Source: DAOUBF01 sp034432795 (GTDB taxonomy: Bacteria > Chloroflexota > Anaerolineae > DSLN01). Taken from it: a DNA stretch of 64,000 nt. Each line of letters starts with the position of its first letter. The stretch's first letter is position 1. Where the stretch lies: assembly GCA_034432795.1 (NCBI GenBank), contig DAOUBF010000015.1, positions 4,503 to 68,502 of the forward strand. Direction: 5' to 3'. Below are positions 34,402 to 42,330 of the stretch, piece after piece. The notes below the pieces were generated by a model. The model saw nothing but the letters and a program-made list of their open reading frames with translations. It searched no databases and was not told the DNA's origin. Position numbers and translations under genes: made by a program.

Positions 34402-36744
34402 TCACCACTCGCCGACCAGCCAAATCTCCAGTTCCAACTCCACGCCGAACACCTCGCGCACCCGCGTTCGCGCCAGGTCAATCAGCGCCTTGACATCGCT
34501 GGCGCGGGCCTGGCCATGATTGATGAAAAAGTTGGCGTGGACGGGCGAGATCTCGGCATCGCCTATGCGTGTGCCTTTCAGCCCGGCGGCGTCAATCAGG
34601 CGGCCCGCGTAATCACCTGGCGGGTTCTTGAACATAGAGCCGATGCTCGCGCCTGGCGGCTGGGTGCGCTTACGGTGCTCCACGAAGGCGTTGACCCGTG
34701 CTTCCAGGGCCTCAACCGGCTGGGGGGTGAGCGCGAATTCGGCGGCGAGCACGACGCGCGGCTCCTTGCCCGCCCGCAGTTCGCGGGCCAGCAGACTGTT
34801 CCGGTACTCGTATTGCAGATCGTCCACCATCCAGGTGTGGATGCGCCCATCGGGGTCCAGGATCGTGGCCGTGCGCAGGCAACCGGCGATGTCGCCGCCA
34901 TGTGCGCCGGCGTTGCCGAACACCGCGCCGCCGACCGTCCCCGGCACGTTTACAGCCCATTCCAGCCCGGCCAGGCCTCGGGAGACGCATTGTCGCGCCA
35001 GCATGCTCAGGGTCGCGCCCGACTCGGCCCGCAGGGTCACCCAGGCCCCACTGTGGCGGAATTGCACACCTTTAGCGCGGTTCAGGATGACCAGCCCGCG
35101 CACGCCCCGGTCGGAGACGAGCACATTGGAGCCGCCGCCCAGAATGAGATAGGGCAGGCGATGCGCTCGCGCCAGCTTCACTGCGCGTACCAGGTCCTCC
35201 ACGTTCTGGGCGTTGACGAAGTACTCCGCCGGGCCGCCGATGCGCGCCGAGGTGTAGCGGGCCAGAGGTTCATTCTTGGCGAAGCGGTCCTCAAACACCT
35301 CCTGAAAGACGCGCTCCATGGCTTCCAGGATGGTCAGGTGGAGCGGGGGCAGCCGGTTGTTGCCCTGGAGCCGCTCCAGCAGCCAGCGGCCCACCTGGTT
35401 GGCATCGCCTGCGCTCAGCGTGATGACCACGTCGCCGGGCCGGACGCGCCGGGCGAGTTCGTCCGTGACCTTCGCCAGCGTAGGGATGTAGCGGGCGCTG
35501 CGGTGCTTCATGCGCGCCACCAGGTCCTTGGCGGTGATGCCCAGAATGGGCTGCTCGCGGGCGGCGTAAATATCGGTCACGATCACGTGGTCGGCGTCGT
35601 CAAAGCTCCGGGCGAAGTCCTCCATCAGGGCGCGCGTGCGCGTAAAGGTGTGCGGCTGGAACACGGCCCAGATCGTCGCCTGAGGGTAGCGTTGCCGCGC
35701 CGCCGCCAGCGTGGCGCGGACCTCGGTGGGGTGATGGGCGTAGTCGTCCACGACGGTCACGCCGCCGGCCTCGCCGATGACCTCAAAGCGACGGCCCATG
35801 CCGTGAAAGCCGGTGAGCGCCTCGCGGGCCACCGGGAAGGGGACACCCATCTCGGCGGCCACAGCCAGCGCCGCCAGCGCATTGCGCACGTTGTGCAGGC
35901 CCGGTACGCGTAGCCGCACCAGCCCCAGCATCTCCCCTTCGCGCTCTACCAGGAAGTCGCTGCCGCCCGCCTGGTTGGGGCGGATGTCCAGCGCCCGCCA
36001 GGCCGCGCCCTCCCCCAGGCCGTAGAAGGCCACGCGCCCCCACTTGGCATGCAGCAGGCCCAACTCCCTGGCCCCAGGGTCGTCCCAGCAGGCCACCAGC
36101 AGACCCTCCGCCGGGACCAGGTTGGTGAATTCGTGGAAGGCCGCCTTCACATCGTCCAGGGTGGGGTAGATGTCCGGGTGGTCGTGCTCTATATTCGTGA
36201 CCACAGCGATGGTTGGCTTCAGCCCCAGGAACATGCGGTCATACTCATCGGCCTCAATGACGAAGGGCTTGCCCTGCCCGGCCCGTGCGTTGGTGCCCAG
36301 TTCGTTCAGCACGCCACCCAGGACAAAGGTCGGGTCTTGCCCGGCCTCCATCAGGATCAGCGCGATCATGCCGGTGGTGGTGGTCTTGCCGTGCGTCCCG
36401 GCCACGCAGATACCGATCCGCCCCGCCATGAGTTCGCCCAGGAAGTCGGCGCGTTTGACCACCGGGATGCCCTGGGCCTGAGCTGCCTCCACCTCCGGGT
36501 TGTCGGGGCGCACCGCCGAGGAGATGACCACAGCGTCGGCGCGGCCCACGTTCCCGGCGCGGTGCCCCTGGTAGATGCGCGCGCCCAGAAGCGCCAGCGC
36601 GTCGGTCAATGCGTTGGTTGCCACATCAGAACCGGACACGGTATATCCCTCTTCCAGCAACACTCTGGCGATCGCCGAAAGCCCGGCGCCGCCGATGCCC
36701 ACGAAATGGATGTGCGCCCCAGGGCGCAGCCGGATGGCTTTCAC
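34402..36744 (-). CDS. murC: MurC-MurB fusion: UDP-MurNAc L-alanine ligase + UDP-enolpyruvyl-GlcNAc reductase
   Basis: 780 residues from GTG 36744. Residues ~1-460 are MurC: IHFVGIGGAGLSAIARV, the ATP loop CVAGTHGKTTTTGM, EADEYDRMFLGLKP and DDYAHHPTEVRATL. After a short joint (near LPPLHLTILEAMERV), residues ~485-780 are a complete MurB flavoprotein: ARIGGPAEYF, LGGGSNVLVSD, NVPGTVGGAVFGNAG, catalytic Ser in GSMFKNP, ISPVHANFFIN and a C-terminal Glu. MurB makes UDP-MurNAc and MurC adds L-Ala, so consecutive steps are joined in one chain. GTG 36819, overlapping the previous stop as GTGA, is an alternative start; the intervening 25 codons are repeat-derived. Confidence 0.93.
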   Translation of the reverse strand: MKAIRLRPGAHIHFVGIGGAGLSAIARVLLEEGYTVSGSDVATNALTDALALLGARIYQGHRAGNVGRADAVVISSAVRPDNPEVEAAQAQGIPVVKRADFLGELMAGRIGICVAGTHGKTTTTGMIALILMEAGQDPTFVLGGVLNELGTNARAGQGKPFVIEADEYDRMFLGLKPTIAVVTNIEHDHPDIYPTLDDVKAAFHEFTNLVPAEGLLVACWDDPGARELGLLHAKWGRVAFYGLGEGAAWRALDIRPNQAGGSDFLVEREGEMLGLVRLRVPGLHNVRNALAALAVAAEMGVPFPVAREALTGFHGMGRRFEVIGEAGGVTVVDDYAHHPTEVRATLAAARQRYPQATIWAVFQPHTFTRTRALMEDFARSFDDADHVIVTDIYAAREQPILGITAKDLVARMKHRSARYIPTLAKVTDELARRVRPGDVVITLSAGDANQVGRWLLERLQGNNRLPPLHLTILEAMERVFQEVFEDRFAKNEPLARYTSARIGGPAEYFVNAQNVEDLVRAVKLARAHRLPYLILGGGSNVLVSDRGVRGLVILNRAKGVQFRHSGAWVTLRAESGATLSMLARQCVSRGLAGLEWAVNVPGTVGGAVFGNAGAHGGDIAGCLRTATILDPDGRIHTWMVDDLQYEYRNSLLARELRAGKEPRVVLAAEFALTPQPVEALEARVNAFVEHRKRTQPPGASIGSMFKNPPGDYAGRLIDAAGLKGTRIGDAEISPVHANFFINHGQARASDVKALIDLARTRVREVFGVELELEIWLVGEW

Positions 36745-36795
36745 CCCTGGCGCTCCCTCCCCACCCTGCCCCCGTTGCGAGGGCGGGGCGTGAAC
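36745..36795. repeat. Family B repeat before murC-murB
   Basis: GCTCCCTCCCCACCCTGCCC and GCGAGGGCGGGGC form a pyrimidine/purine palindrome. It lies directly upstream of GTG 36744 and would be read as PSQRGQGGEGAPG if GTG 36819 were used. Confidence 0.45.
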
Positions 36796-36815
36796 GGATC
36801 GTTCCTGTCCCCCGG

Positions 36816-37349
36816 TCACACCATCGCCACGATAACGAAGATAAACAGGACGATCAGCGCCGGTGGCAGGTACGGCTTAAGCAGCGCAGGTGGCAGCCAG
36901 GCCACCAGGTCCGCCGCCGGGGAATCCGTCGCCGGCGGCAGCATGATGTTCGCCGGAAACGGATACCCCTGCTGGTGCAGGTAATACCAGAGCGTCCCCG
37001 CCACAAGATAGCCGTTGGCCAGGCCCACCAATAGCCCCAGCAGGGCGTCGCGGACGCCCTCGCTGGCACGCGGGCTGGCGCTCCCCCGTGAGGCCAGGCG
37101 CACCAGTGCCGGTCCCTGATAGGCCGCGAACACAAAGGCCAGGAACAGGACCGACTGGATATAGAAGCGCTGCGCCGCATTGGGCTGAGCGGCCAGGAGG
37201 CGTTGGATCGGGTCGTTGAACGTCTCAATGGCGAACAGGGCCAGCACTATCCCCGCTGTGGCCACGACCTCTTTCGCCCAGCCGCGCATGATGCCGATCA
37301 GCCCGAACATCAGCACGAAAATCCAGAAGACCGTTTGTATGGCTAACAT
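36816..37349 (-). CDS. CvpA-like membrane protein
   Basis: 177 residues with four or five hydrophobic segments: FWIFVLMFGLIGIMRGWAKE, VVATAGIVLALFAIE, FYIQSVLFLAFVFAAYQ, ALLGLLVGLANGYLVAG and LPPALIVLFIFVIVAMV. The GIMRGWAKEV start and overall plan resemble CvpA/colicin V production family proteins, but the match is only by eye. It overlaps murG by 7 bp and sits between murG and murC-murB, so a role in envelope biogenesis is suggested by position alone. Confidence 0.55.
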   Translation of the reverse strand: MLAIQTVFWIFVLMFGLIGIMRGWAKEVVATAGIVLALFAIETFNDPIQRLLAAQPNAAQRFYIQSVLFLAFVFAAYQGPALVRLASRGSASPRASEGVRDALLGLLVGLANGYLVAGTLWYYLHQQGYPFPANIMLPPATDSPAADLVAWLPPALLKPYLPPALIVLFIFVIVAMV

Positions 37350-38494
37350 AATGCCCTCAATGCGCCAGCCAGCCGCTCGGCGGCATCTGGCACGGCCAAC
37401 GCCCGCGCCCGTGCGGCCATCTGCGCCCGTGCTGCGTCGTCGCGGAGCAATTGCTGCACCGTCGGCAGGAGCTTTTGGCGCAGGTCGGCGTCGTCCAGCC
37501 GGATGGCTGCGCCCTGGGCCGCCAGTGTATCAGCGTTGACGCGCTGGTAGCGCCAGGCGTGCGGGTAAGGCACCAAGATGCTGGGGAGGCCAAACAACGG
37601 AAACTCCCCCAGCACCGAGGCGCCCGCCCGCGAGACGGCCAGGTCTGCCGCCGCCAGTGCTGCCCCCATCTCCTCATGGAGGTAGGGGTAGGCGTGGTAG
37701 CGCGCCTTGAGCGCCGCGGGCAATGTCTCGCGGCGCGCCGCCACCTGCTCCCAATCCAGTGTCCCACTGATATGGATCACCTGGCACTCCGCCAACACGT
37801 CCTCCAGAATGGCCATAATGGCCTGGTTGATGCTCCGGGCGCCGCGACTGCCGCCCAGGACGAGCAGGGTCTTCAGCGCCGGGTCCAGCCCGAATGTGCG
37901 TTGCGCCGTTTCGCGGGCCACGCCGCGCAGCGTTGGCCGCACCGGATAGCCGGTGACGATGACCTTTTGCGGCGGCAGGTAGGCCCGCGAGGCTTCCGTA
38001 GTCACCGCCACCCGCGTCGCCAGCCGCGCCAGCGTCTTGATCGCCAGGCCCGGCTCCACGTCGGGCAGATAGATCAAGATGGGCACGCGCCTGAGCCAGC
38101 AGGCCAGCGCCACCGGCGCACTGACGTAGCCCCCGGTCAGGAAGAGCGCATCCGGCTGGAAGCGCCCGACGATGCCCCAGGCCTGCACGAAGCCGCGCAC
38201 GAGCTTTACGGCGTTCCGCAGCATAAGCCCCAGCCCCACGCCGTGCAGCCCGCCGCCGGGGATCGCCACGAACGGCAACCCCGCCCGCCGCACCAGCCCC
38301 TCCTCCAGGCCGCCGATAGTGCCGATCCACAGGAACTCCGCCTCCGCTGCCCTGCCTCCCTCTCCTGAACCAGTACCGGGCTTTAACCCGGTTGTTCGGG
38401 AGAGGGGTTGGGGGGAGGGTCTAAGTGCCTGGACGACGGCCAGGGCCGGGTAAACGTGCCCGCCGGTCCCACCGGCGGCGATCAGAACCCGCAC
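37343..38494 (-). CDS. murG: UDP-GlcNAc:lipid I transferase MurG
   Basis: Adds GlcNAc to lipid I to make lipid II at the inner face of the membrane. 383 residues: N-terminal loop AAGGTGGHVYPALAVVQAL, FLTGGYVSAPVALACWL, the second GGSRGARSINQAI, and the UDP-GlcNAc site (VSRAGASVLGEFPLFGLPSI ... YQRVNADTLAAQGAA). Residues ~25-50 (RPSPQPLSRTTGLKPGTGSG EGGRAA) are not part of MurG and are encoded by a palindromic repeat read in frame. The start overlaps ftsW by 74 bp. Confidence 0.93.
   Translation of the reverse strand: MRVLIAAGGTGGHVYPALAVVQALRPSPQPLSRTTGLKPGTGSGEGGRAAEAEFLWIGTIGGLEEGLVRRAGLPFVAIPGGGLHGVGLGLMLRNAVKLVRGFVQAWGIVGRFQPDALFLTGGYVSAPVALACWLRRVPILIYLPDVEPGLAIKTLARLATRVAVTTEASRAYLPPQKVIVTGYPVRPTLRGVARETAQRTFGLDPALKTLLVLGGSRGARSINQAIMAILEDVLAECQVIHISGTLDWEQVAARRETLPAALKARYHAYPYLHEEMGAALAAADLAVSRAGASVLGEFPLFGLPSILVPYPHAWRYQRVNADTLAAQGAAIRLDDADLRQKLLPTVQQLLRDDAARAQMAARARALAVPDAAERLAGALRALC
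38345..38424. repeat. Palindromic repeat inserted in frame in murG
   Basis: CCTCTCCTGAACCAGTACCG, GGCTTTAACCCGGTTGTTCG and GGAGAGG form a hairpin with the CCGGGCTTTAACCCGG core also found at 7070, 52196 and 61567. On the minus strand it stays in frame with murG. It also overlaps the end of ftsW. Confidence 0.75.
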
Positions 38495-39638
38495 GGTCCT
38501 CCGGAGGTGATGGCAGCGCGGCCCGTTTTGAGATGCTCAGCAGCAGGCCAACGCCGATCAACGACACCAACATGGACGAGCCGCCATAGCTGATGAACGG
38601 CAACGGCAGCCCGGTGAAAGGCACCAGCGCTGTCATCACCGCAATGTTAATGAGCGCCTCATATAGCAAGGCACAGGTGATCCCTACCGCCAGCACCGAG
38701 CCGAAGCCATCACGGGCTTGCAGCGCGATGCGAAAGCCGCGGTAAGCTAACAGGGCGAATAAGACCACCACAATCACACATCCCAATAGGCCCAACTCTT
38801 CGCCGATGACCGCGAAAACGCTGTCCGTGTGGGGCGTGGGCAGGATGCCGAACTTCTGGATGCCCTGGCCCAACCCCTTGCCGAACAGCCCGCCCGACCC
38901 CAGGGCGATCAACACCTGCTGGATATGCCAGCCTGCCTGGGTGGGGTCGTTGAGCGCTGCCAGGTAAGCGTTCAGCCGCCCCGCCGAGTGCGGATAATAT
39001 TTAATAAGCGTGGCGAAGGCCGCTGCAGCCAAGACCAGGCCAATACCCAGATGCACCAGGTTCGCCCCGGCATAGAAGAACATGGTCACGGCGACGAGCA
39101 CGATCAGGATGGCCATGCTCAGGTCGGGCTGGAGCGTGATCAGGCCGGCCACCAGGCCGATGACGATGGCGAAGGGCACCAGCCCCAGGCCGAAGCGCCG
39201 CAGTCGCTCGCCTTTGGACGACAGCCAGTCGGCCAGGTAGAGGATCGTCACCAGCTTGGCCAGCTCACCCGGCTGGATAGAGGCGCCGGCCAGCGTGCGT
39301 TGCGCGCCGAACACCGTCTTGCCGATGAGAAGCACGCCGACCAGTCCCACCAGCACCAGGCCCATGAGCGGCACACTGAAGCGGCGCAGGTTGTCATAAC
39401 CGATGCGATAGACTACTGTGGCCGCCGCCAGCCCGATAGCCACCCAGGCCGCCTGGCGCAGGAAGATGGCGTAGGGCGAGCCGTAGTCTTGCAGGCTCCA
39501 GTCAAAGGTGGTGCTGTAAACCATCATCAGGCCGAGGATGAGCAGGGCAGCCACCACCAGCGCCAGCCCATAGTCAAAGCCGAGCGCCAGCCCGCGCATC
39601 CGCCGTTTCGGTTCCACCGTTGCCGTCGTGAGTGCCAT
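38421..39638 (-). CDS. ftsW: SEDS glycosyltransferase FtsW
   Basis: Polymerises peptidoglycan strands at the septum together with FtsI. 405 residues, about ten membrane helices, with SEDS signatures GAQRTLAGASIQPGELAKL, LITLQPDLSMAILI, SGGLFGKGLGQGIQKFGILP and PHTDSVFAVIGEELGLLG, then GLPLPFISYGGSSML. The last ~35 residues (PSPPEDRAGSDRRRWDRRA ...) run across the murG start and look like read-through rather than a conserved tail. Confidence 0.95.
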   Translation of the reverse strand: MALTTATVEPKRRMRGLALGFDYGLALVVAALLILGLMMVYSTTFDWSLQDYGSPYAIFLRQAAWVAIGLAAATVVYRIGYDNLRRFSVPLMGLVLVGLVGVLLIGKTVFGAQRTLAGASIQPGELAKLVTILYLADWLSSKGERLRRFGLGLVPFAIVIGLVAGLITLQPDLSMAILIVLVAVTMFFYAGANLVHLGIGLVLAAAAFATLIKYYPHSAGRLNAYLAALNDPTQAGWHIQQVLIALGSGGLFGKGLGQGIQKFGILPTPHTDSVFAVIGEELGLLGCVIVVVLFALLAYRGFRIALQARDGFGSVLAVGITCALLYEALINIAVMTALVPFTGLPLPFISYGGSSMLVSLIGVGLLLSISKRAALPSPPEDRAGSDRRRWDRRARLPGPGRRPGT

Positions 39639-39664
39639 ACCGTTTTCTTCACTGCGCCTTTTTC

Positions 39665-39753
39665 ACCGCAGAGGCGCGGAGGAGGCAGAAGGGCGCAGAG
39701 GGTATAATAATTTTTCCCCCGCGCATCCCCTGCGCCCTCTGCGTCTCTGCGGT
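39665..39753. repeat. 89-bp ACCGCAGAG element variant (family A)
   Basis: Ends ACCGCAGAG (39665-39673) and CTCTGCGGT (39745-39753) with inner GGGCGCAGAGG/CCTGCGCCCTCTGCG and an AT-rich TATAATAATTTTT centre. Longer than the 71-bp copies. It separates murD from ftsW. Confidence 0.7.
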
Positions 39754-39767
39754 GAAAAGAGGTCGCG

Positions 39768-41150
39768 TTATAGCCCGCGAACGTACTCCTTGAACTTATC
39801 CCCGCGCTCGGCGAAATCGCGGAACGCGTCAAAGCTGGTGCCGCCGGGGGAGAGCAGGACGACATCGCCGGGGCGGGCCAGGCGGGCGGCGATATGCACC
39901 GCATCCGCCAGGTCCACCGCACGGTGGATGCCCCGCAGCACCTGAGCGCCATTAGGGTCCCTGGCCTCGCTCTCGCGGATGGCCTGCACGATCTTGTCGG
40001 CAGCCTCGCCGAAGACGATCAGGTGGCGCACCTTGCGCCGGGTCAGCGCGGCCATCTCGTCCCAGGGCAGGTTCTTGTCGCGCCCGCCTGCCAGCAGGAT
40101 GATCGGCGCGTTAAACGCTTTGAGCGCCGCCACCGTGCGCTCCGGCGCGGTGGCAATGGAATCGTCGTACCAGCGCACGCCTTTGTGGGTGCGCACCAAC
40201 TCCAGCCGGTGCTCCACGCCGCTGAAGGTGCGGGCAACTTGCTGCATGGCCTGGAGGGGCACCTCTGCGGCATAGGCGATGGCGCAGGCGGCCAGCACGT
40301 TCTGCAGGTTGTGATCGCCCAGCAGGCGCACCTGGCTGGTGCGGCAGATCACCCGCTCCTGGCCGTCCACGCGCAGAACCAGGTCGCCGTTGCGCCGGAA
40401 GGCCCCCTCGCCCAGCCCCTGCCCCAGGCTGAAAAACAGCACCCGCCCACGCGCTTCCCAGGCCAGCGCCCGTGCCCAGGCGTTGTCGTAGCCCAGCACG
40501 GCCACATCCTCCGGCGTCTGGTACAACAGGATACGCGCCTTGGCTGCCACGTATTCCGCCATGTTGGTGTGGCGGTCCAGGTGGTTGGGCGTGATGTTCA
40601 AGACCACAGCGATGTGCGGGCTGCGCGTCATCAGTTCCAGTTGGAATGAGGAGAGTTCCATCACCACCTTGTCCGTCGGCTGGATCTGGCGTACGTCCTT
40701 AATGAGCGGGGTGCCGATGTTGCCGCCCACCCAGGTAGTGAAGCCCGCCGCCTTGCACATCTCACCCACCAGCGTCGTCGTGGTGGTCTTGCCCGCCGAG
40801 CCGGTAATGCCGATGACCGGCGCCGGGCACTTCTCCAGGAAGACCTGCGCCTCGTTGGTCAGAGGGATGCCGCGCCGCATGGCCTCGCGCACCAGGGGCT
40901 GCGTCCTGGGCACCCCGCCGCTCAGAGCCAGCATATCGGCCTGATCCAGTAGCGTATGGGGATGTTCGCCGAGCACGAAACTGACCTCCAATCCGCTCAG
41001 GGCCTGTATATTTGCCTGAAGCGCCTCCGGCCCGCGGAGGTCGCTCACCGTCACCTGCGCGCCTTCTTCCGCCAGGTAGCGGGCCAGCGCCGTTCCCTCG
41101 CGCGCCAGGCCCAGAATGACGACGCGCTTGCCTGCATAACTACCAGCCAT
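39768..41150 (-). CDS. murD: UDP-MurNAc-L-alanine--D-glutamate ligase MurD
   Basis: Adds D-Glu to UDP-MurNAc-L-Ala. 460 residues: GKRVVILGLAREGTALARYL, the Mur ligase ATP loop GITGSAGKTTTTTLVGEM, VMELSSFQLELM, LNITPNHLDRHTNMAEY and WYDDSIATAPERTVAAL. All three Mur domains are complete. ATG 41150 (MAGSYAGKRV) is preferred because the in-frame region upstream is a palindromic repeat. Confidence 0.95.
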   Translation of the reverse strand: MAGSYAGKRVVILGLAREGTALARYLAEEGAQVTVSDLRGPEALQANIQALSGLEVSFVLGEHPHTLLDQADMLALSGGVPRTQPLVREAMRRGIPLTNEAQVFLEKCPAPVIGITGSAGKTTTTTLVGEMCKAAGFTTWVGGNIGTPLIKDVRQIQPTDKVVMELSSFQLELMTRSPHIAVVLNITPNHLDRHTNMAEYVAAKARILLYQTPEDVAVLGYDNAWARALAWEARGRVLFFSLGQGLGEGAFRRNGDLVLRVDGQERVICRTSQVRLLGDHNLQNVLAACAIAYAAEVPLQAMQQVARTFSGVEHRLELVRTHKGVRWYDDSIATAPERTVAALKAFNAPIILLAGGRDKNLPWDEMAALTRRKVRHLIVFGEAADKIVQAIRESEARDPNGAQVLRGIHRAVDLADAVHIAARLARPGDVVLLSPGGTSFDAFRDFAERGDKFKEYVRGL

Positions 41151-41285
41151 ACCTGCGACGGACGGCGGACGATTGTCCTCTGTCCTCCCATTTTTATTTT
41201 TCACCGCAGAGCGCGCAGAGGACGCAGAGATTTATAAATAAAAATTCCCTGCGCGCTCAGCGCTCTCTGCGGTAAATCCCTGTCC
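41150..41285. repeat. Family C repeat plus 71-bp family A element before murD
   Basis: The 71-bp element has ends ACCGCAGAG (41203-41211) and CTCTGCGGT (41265-41273) and the TTTATAAATAAAAATT centre. A GACGGCGGAC ... GTCCTCTGTCCTCC stretch (41161-41189) sits between it and the murD start. Together they fill the mraY-murD gap. Confidence 0.75.
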
Positions 41286-41289
41286 TCCG

Positions 41290-42330
41290 TCAGATCAGCG
41301 CCAGCGCAATCCCGACCATGCCCGAAACCAGGGCGATCAGCCAGAAGCGTTGTACGACCTGGGTCTCGCTCCAGCCCAATAGCTCAAAGTGGTGGTGGAG
41401 CGGGGCCATCTTGAACAGCCGCTCACCGTTCCCCTTGAGCCGCTTGGTCAGCTTGAAGTAGGCCACCTGCAGCATCACCGAGAGCGTCTCGGCCACCGGG
41501 ATAAAGGCAATTACCGGCAACAGCGGCCATTGCTCAGTCATCAGGGCCACCGCGCCGATGGCCGCGCCCAGCGCCTGCGAGCCGGTATCGCCCATGAACA
41601 ACTCGGCGGGGTGGGCGTTGTACCACAGGAAGGCCAGACATGCGCCCACCACAGTGAAACTGAAGCGCAACAGGTACACCTGCTGCTGCAGGTAGGCGAT
41701 GATGCCGTAGCCCACAAAGATGGTGGCCAGAATGATCCCTGCCAGGCCATCCAGCCCATCGGTGAAGTTGGCCGCGTTGGACATGCCCACGATCACAAAG
41801 ATGGCGATCGGGATGAAAAACAGGCCGAGATCAAGGCGCAGCGGCACGCCGGGGATACGCACATGGTGCGTGCCCGTCACATACAGGACGATGGCGGCGG
41901 CCCCGGCCAACAGCACCTGGATGAGGAACTTCTGCCGCGCCAGTAATCCCACGCCCGGTCGCCCACGTATCCCTTCCCAATCGTCCACTGCCCCCAGTAT
42001 GGCGAAGCCGTCCATCACGATGAGCGGCAACAGGATGGACGCACCGATGATCTGCCGCTGGCGGAAGACAATATCCGCTTCTGGCACCTGGATCAACCCG
42101 GCCACGCTGAGCAGGTTGACGGCATTCAGCGCCAGCGTGATCAGCGTGATGGGGATGACGATCATCAGCCCGCCCATCGTCGGCGTGCCCATCTTGATCT
42201 GGTGTGACTGCGGCCCGTCAATGCGGATTTGCTTCCCGATGCGTTTATTACGCAACAGGCGAATGAGCGGGCCGCCCCAGATCACCGCCATCAGAAATGA
42301 TGCCCCACCCAACAACAGCGCAACGGCCAT
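41290..42330 (-). CDS. mraY: Phospho-MurNAc-pentapeptide transferase MraY
   Basis: Makes lipid I by transferring phospho-MurNAc-pentapeptide to undecaprenyl phosphate. 346 residues with about ten membrane helices. Conserved cytosolic loops: HQIKMGTPTMGGLMIVIP, AILGAVDDWEG, SNAANFTDGLDGLAGII with the metal-binding Asp residues, LWYNAHPAELFMGDTGSQAL, and PLHHHFELLGWSETQVVQRF. The start ATG 42330 overlaps the murF stop as TAATG, so translation is coupled. Confidence 0.96.
   Translation of the reverse strand: MAVALLLGGASFLMAVIWGGPLIRLLRNKRIGKQIRIDGPQSHQIKMGTPTMGGLMIVIPITLITLALNAVNLLSVAGLIQVPEADIVFRQRQIIGASILLPLIVMDGFAILGAVDDWEGIRGRPGVGLLARQKFLIQVLLAGAAAIVLYVTGTHHVRIPGVPLRLDLGLFFIPIAIFVIVGMSNAANFTDGLDGLAGIILATIFVGYGIIAYLQQQVYLLRFSFTVVGACLAFLWYNAHPAELFMGDTGSQALGAAIGAVALMTEQWPLLPVIAFIPVAETLSVMLQVAYFKLTKRLKGNGERLFKMAPLHHHFELLGWSETQVVQRFWLIALVSGMVGIALALI

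Noticed and set aside
34516..35913. 465-codon + strand frame opposite murC-murB
   Set aside because: Antisense shadow of a conserved fusion enzyme; no motifs or ribosome-binding site.
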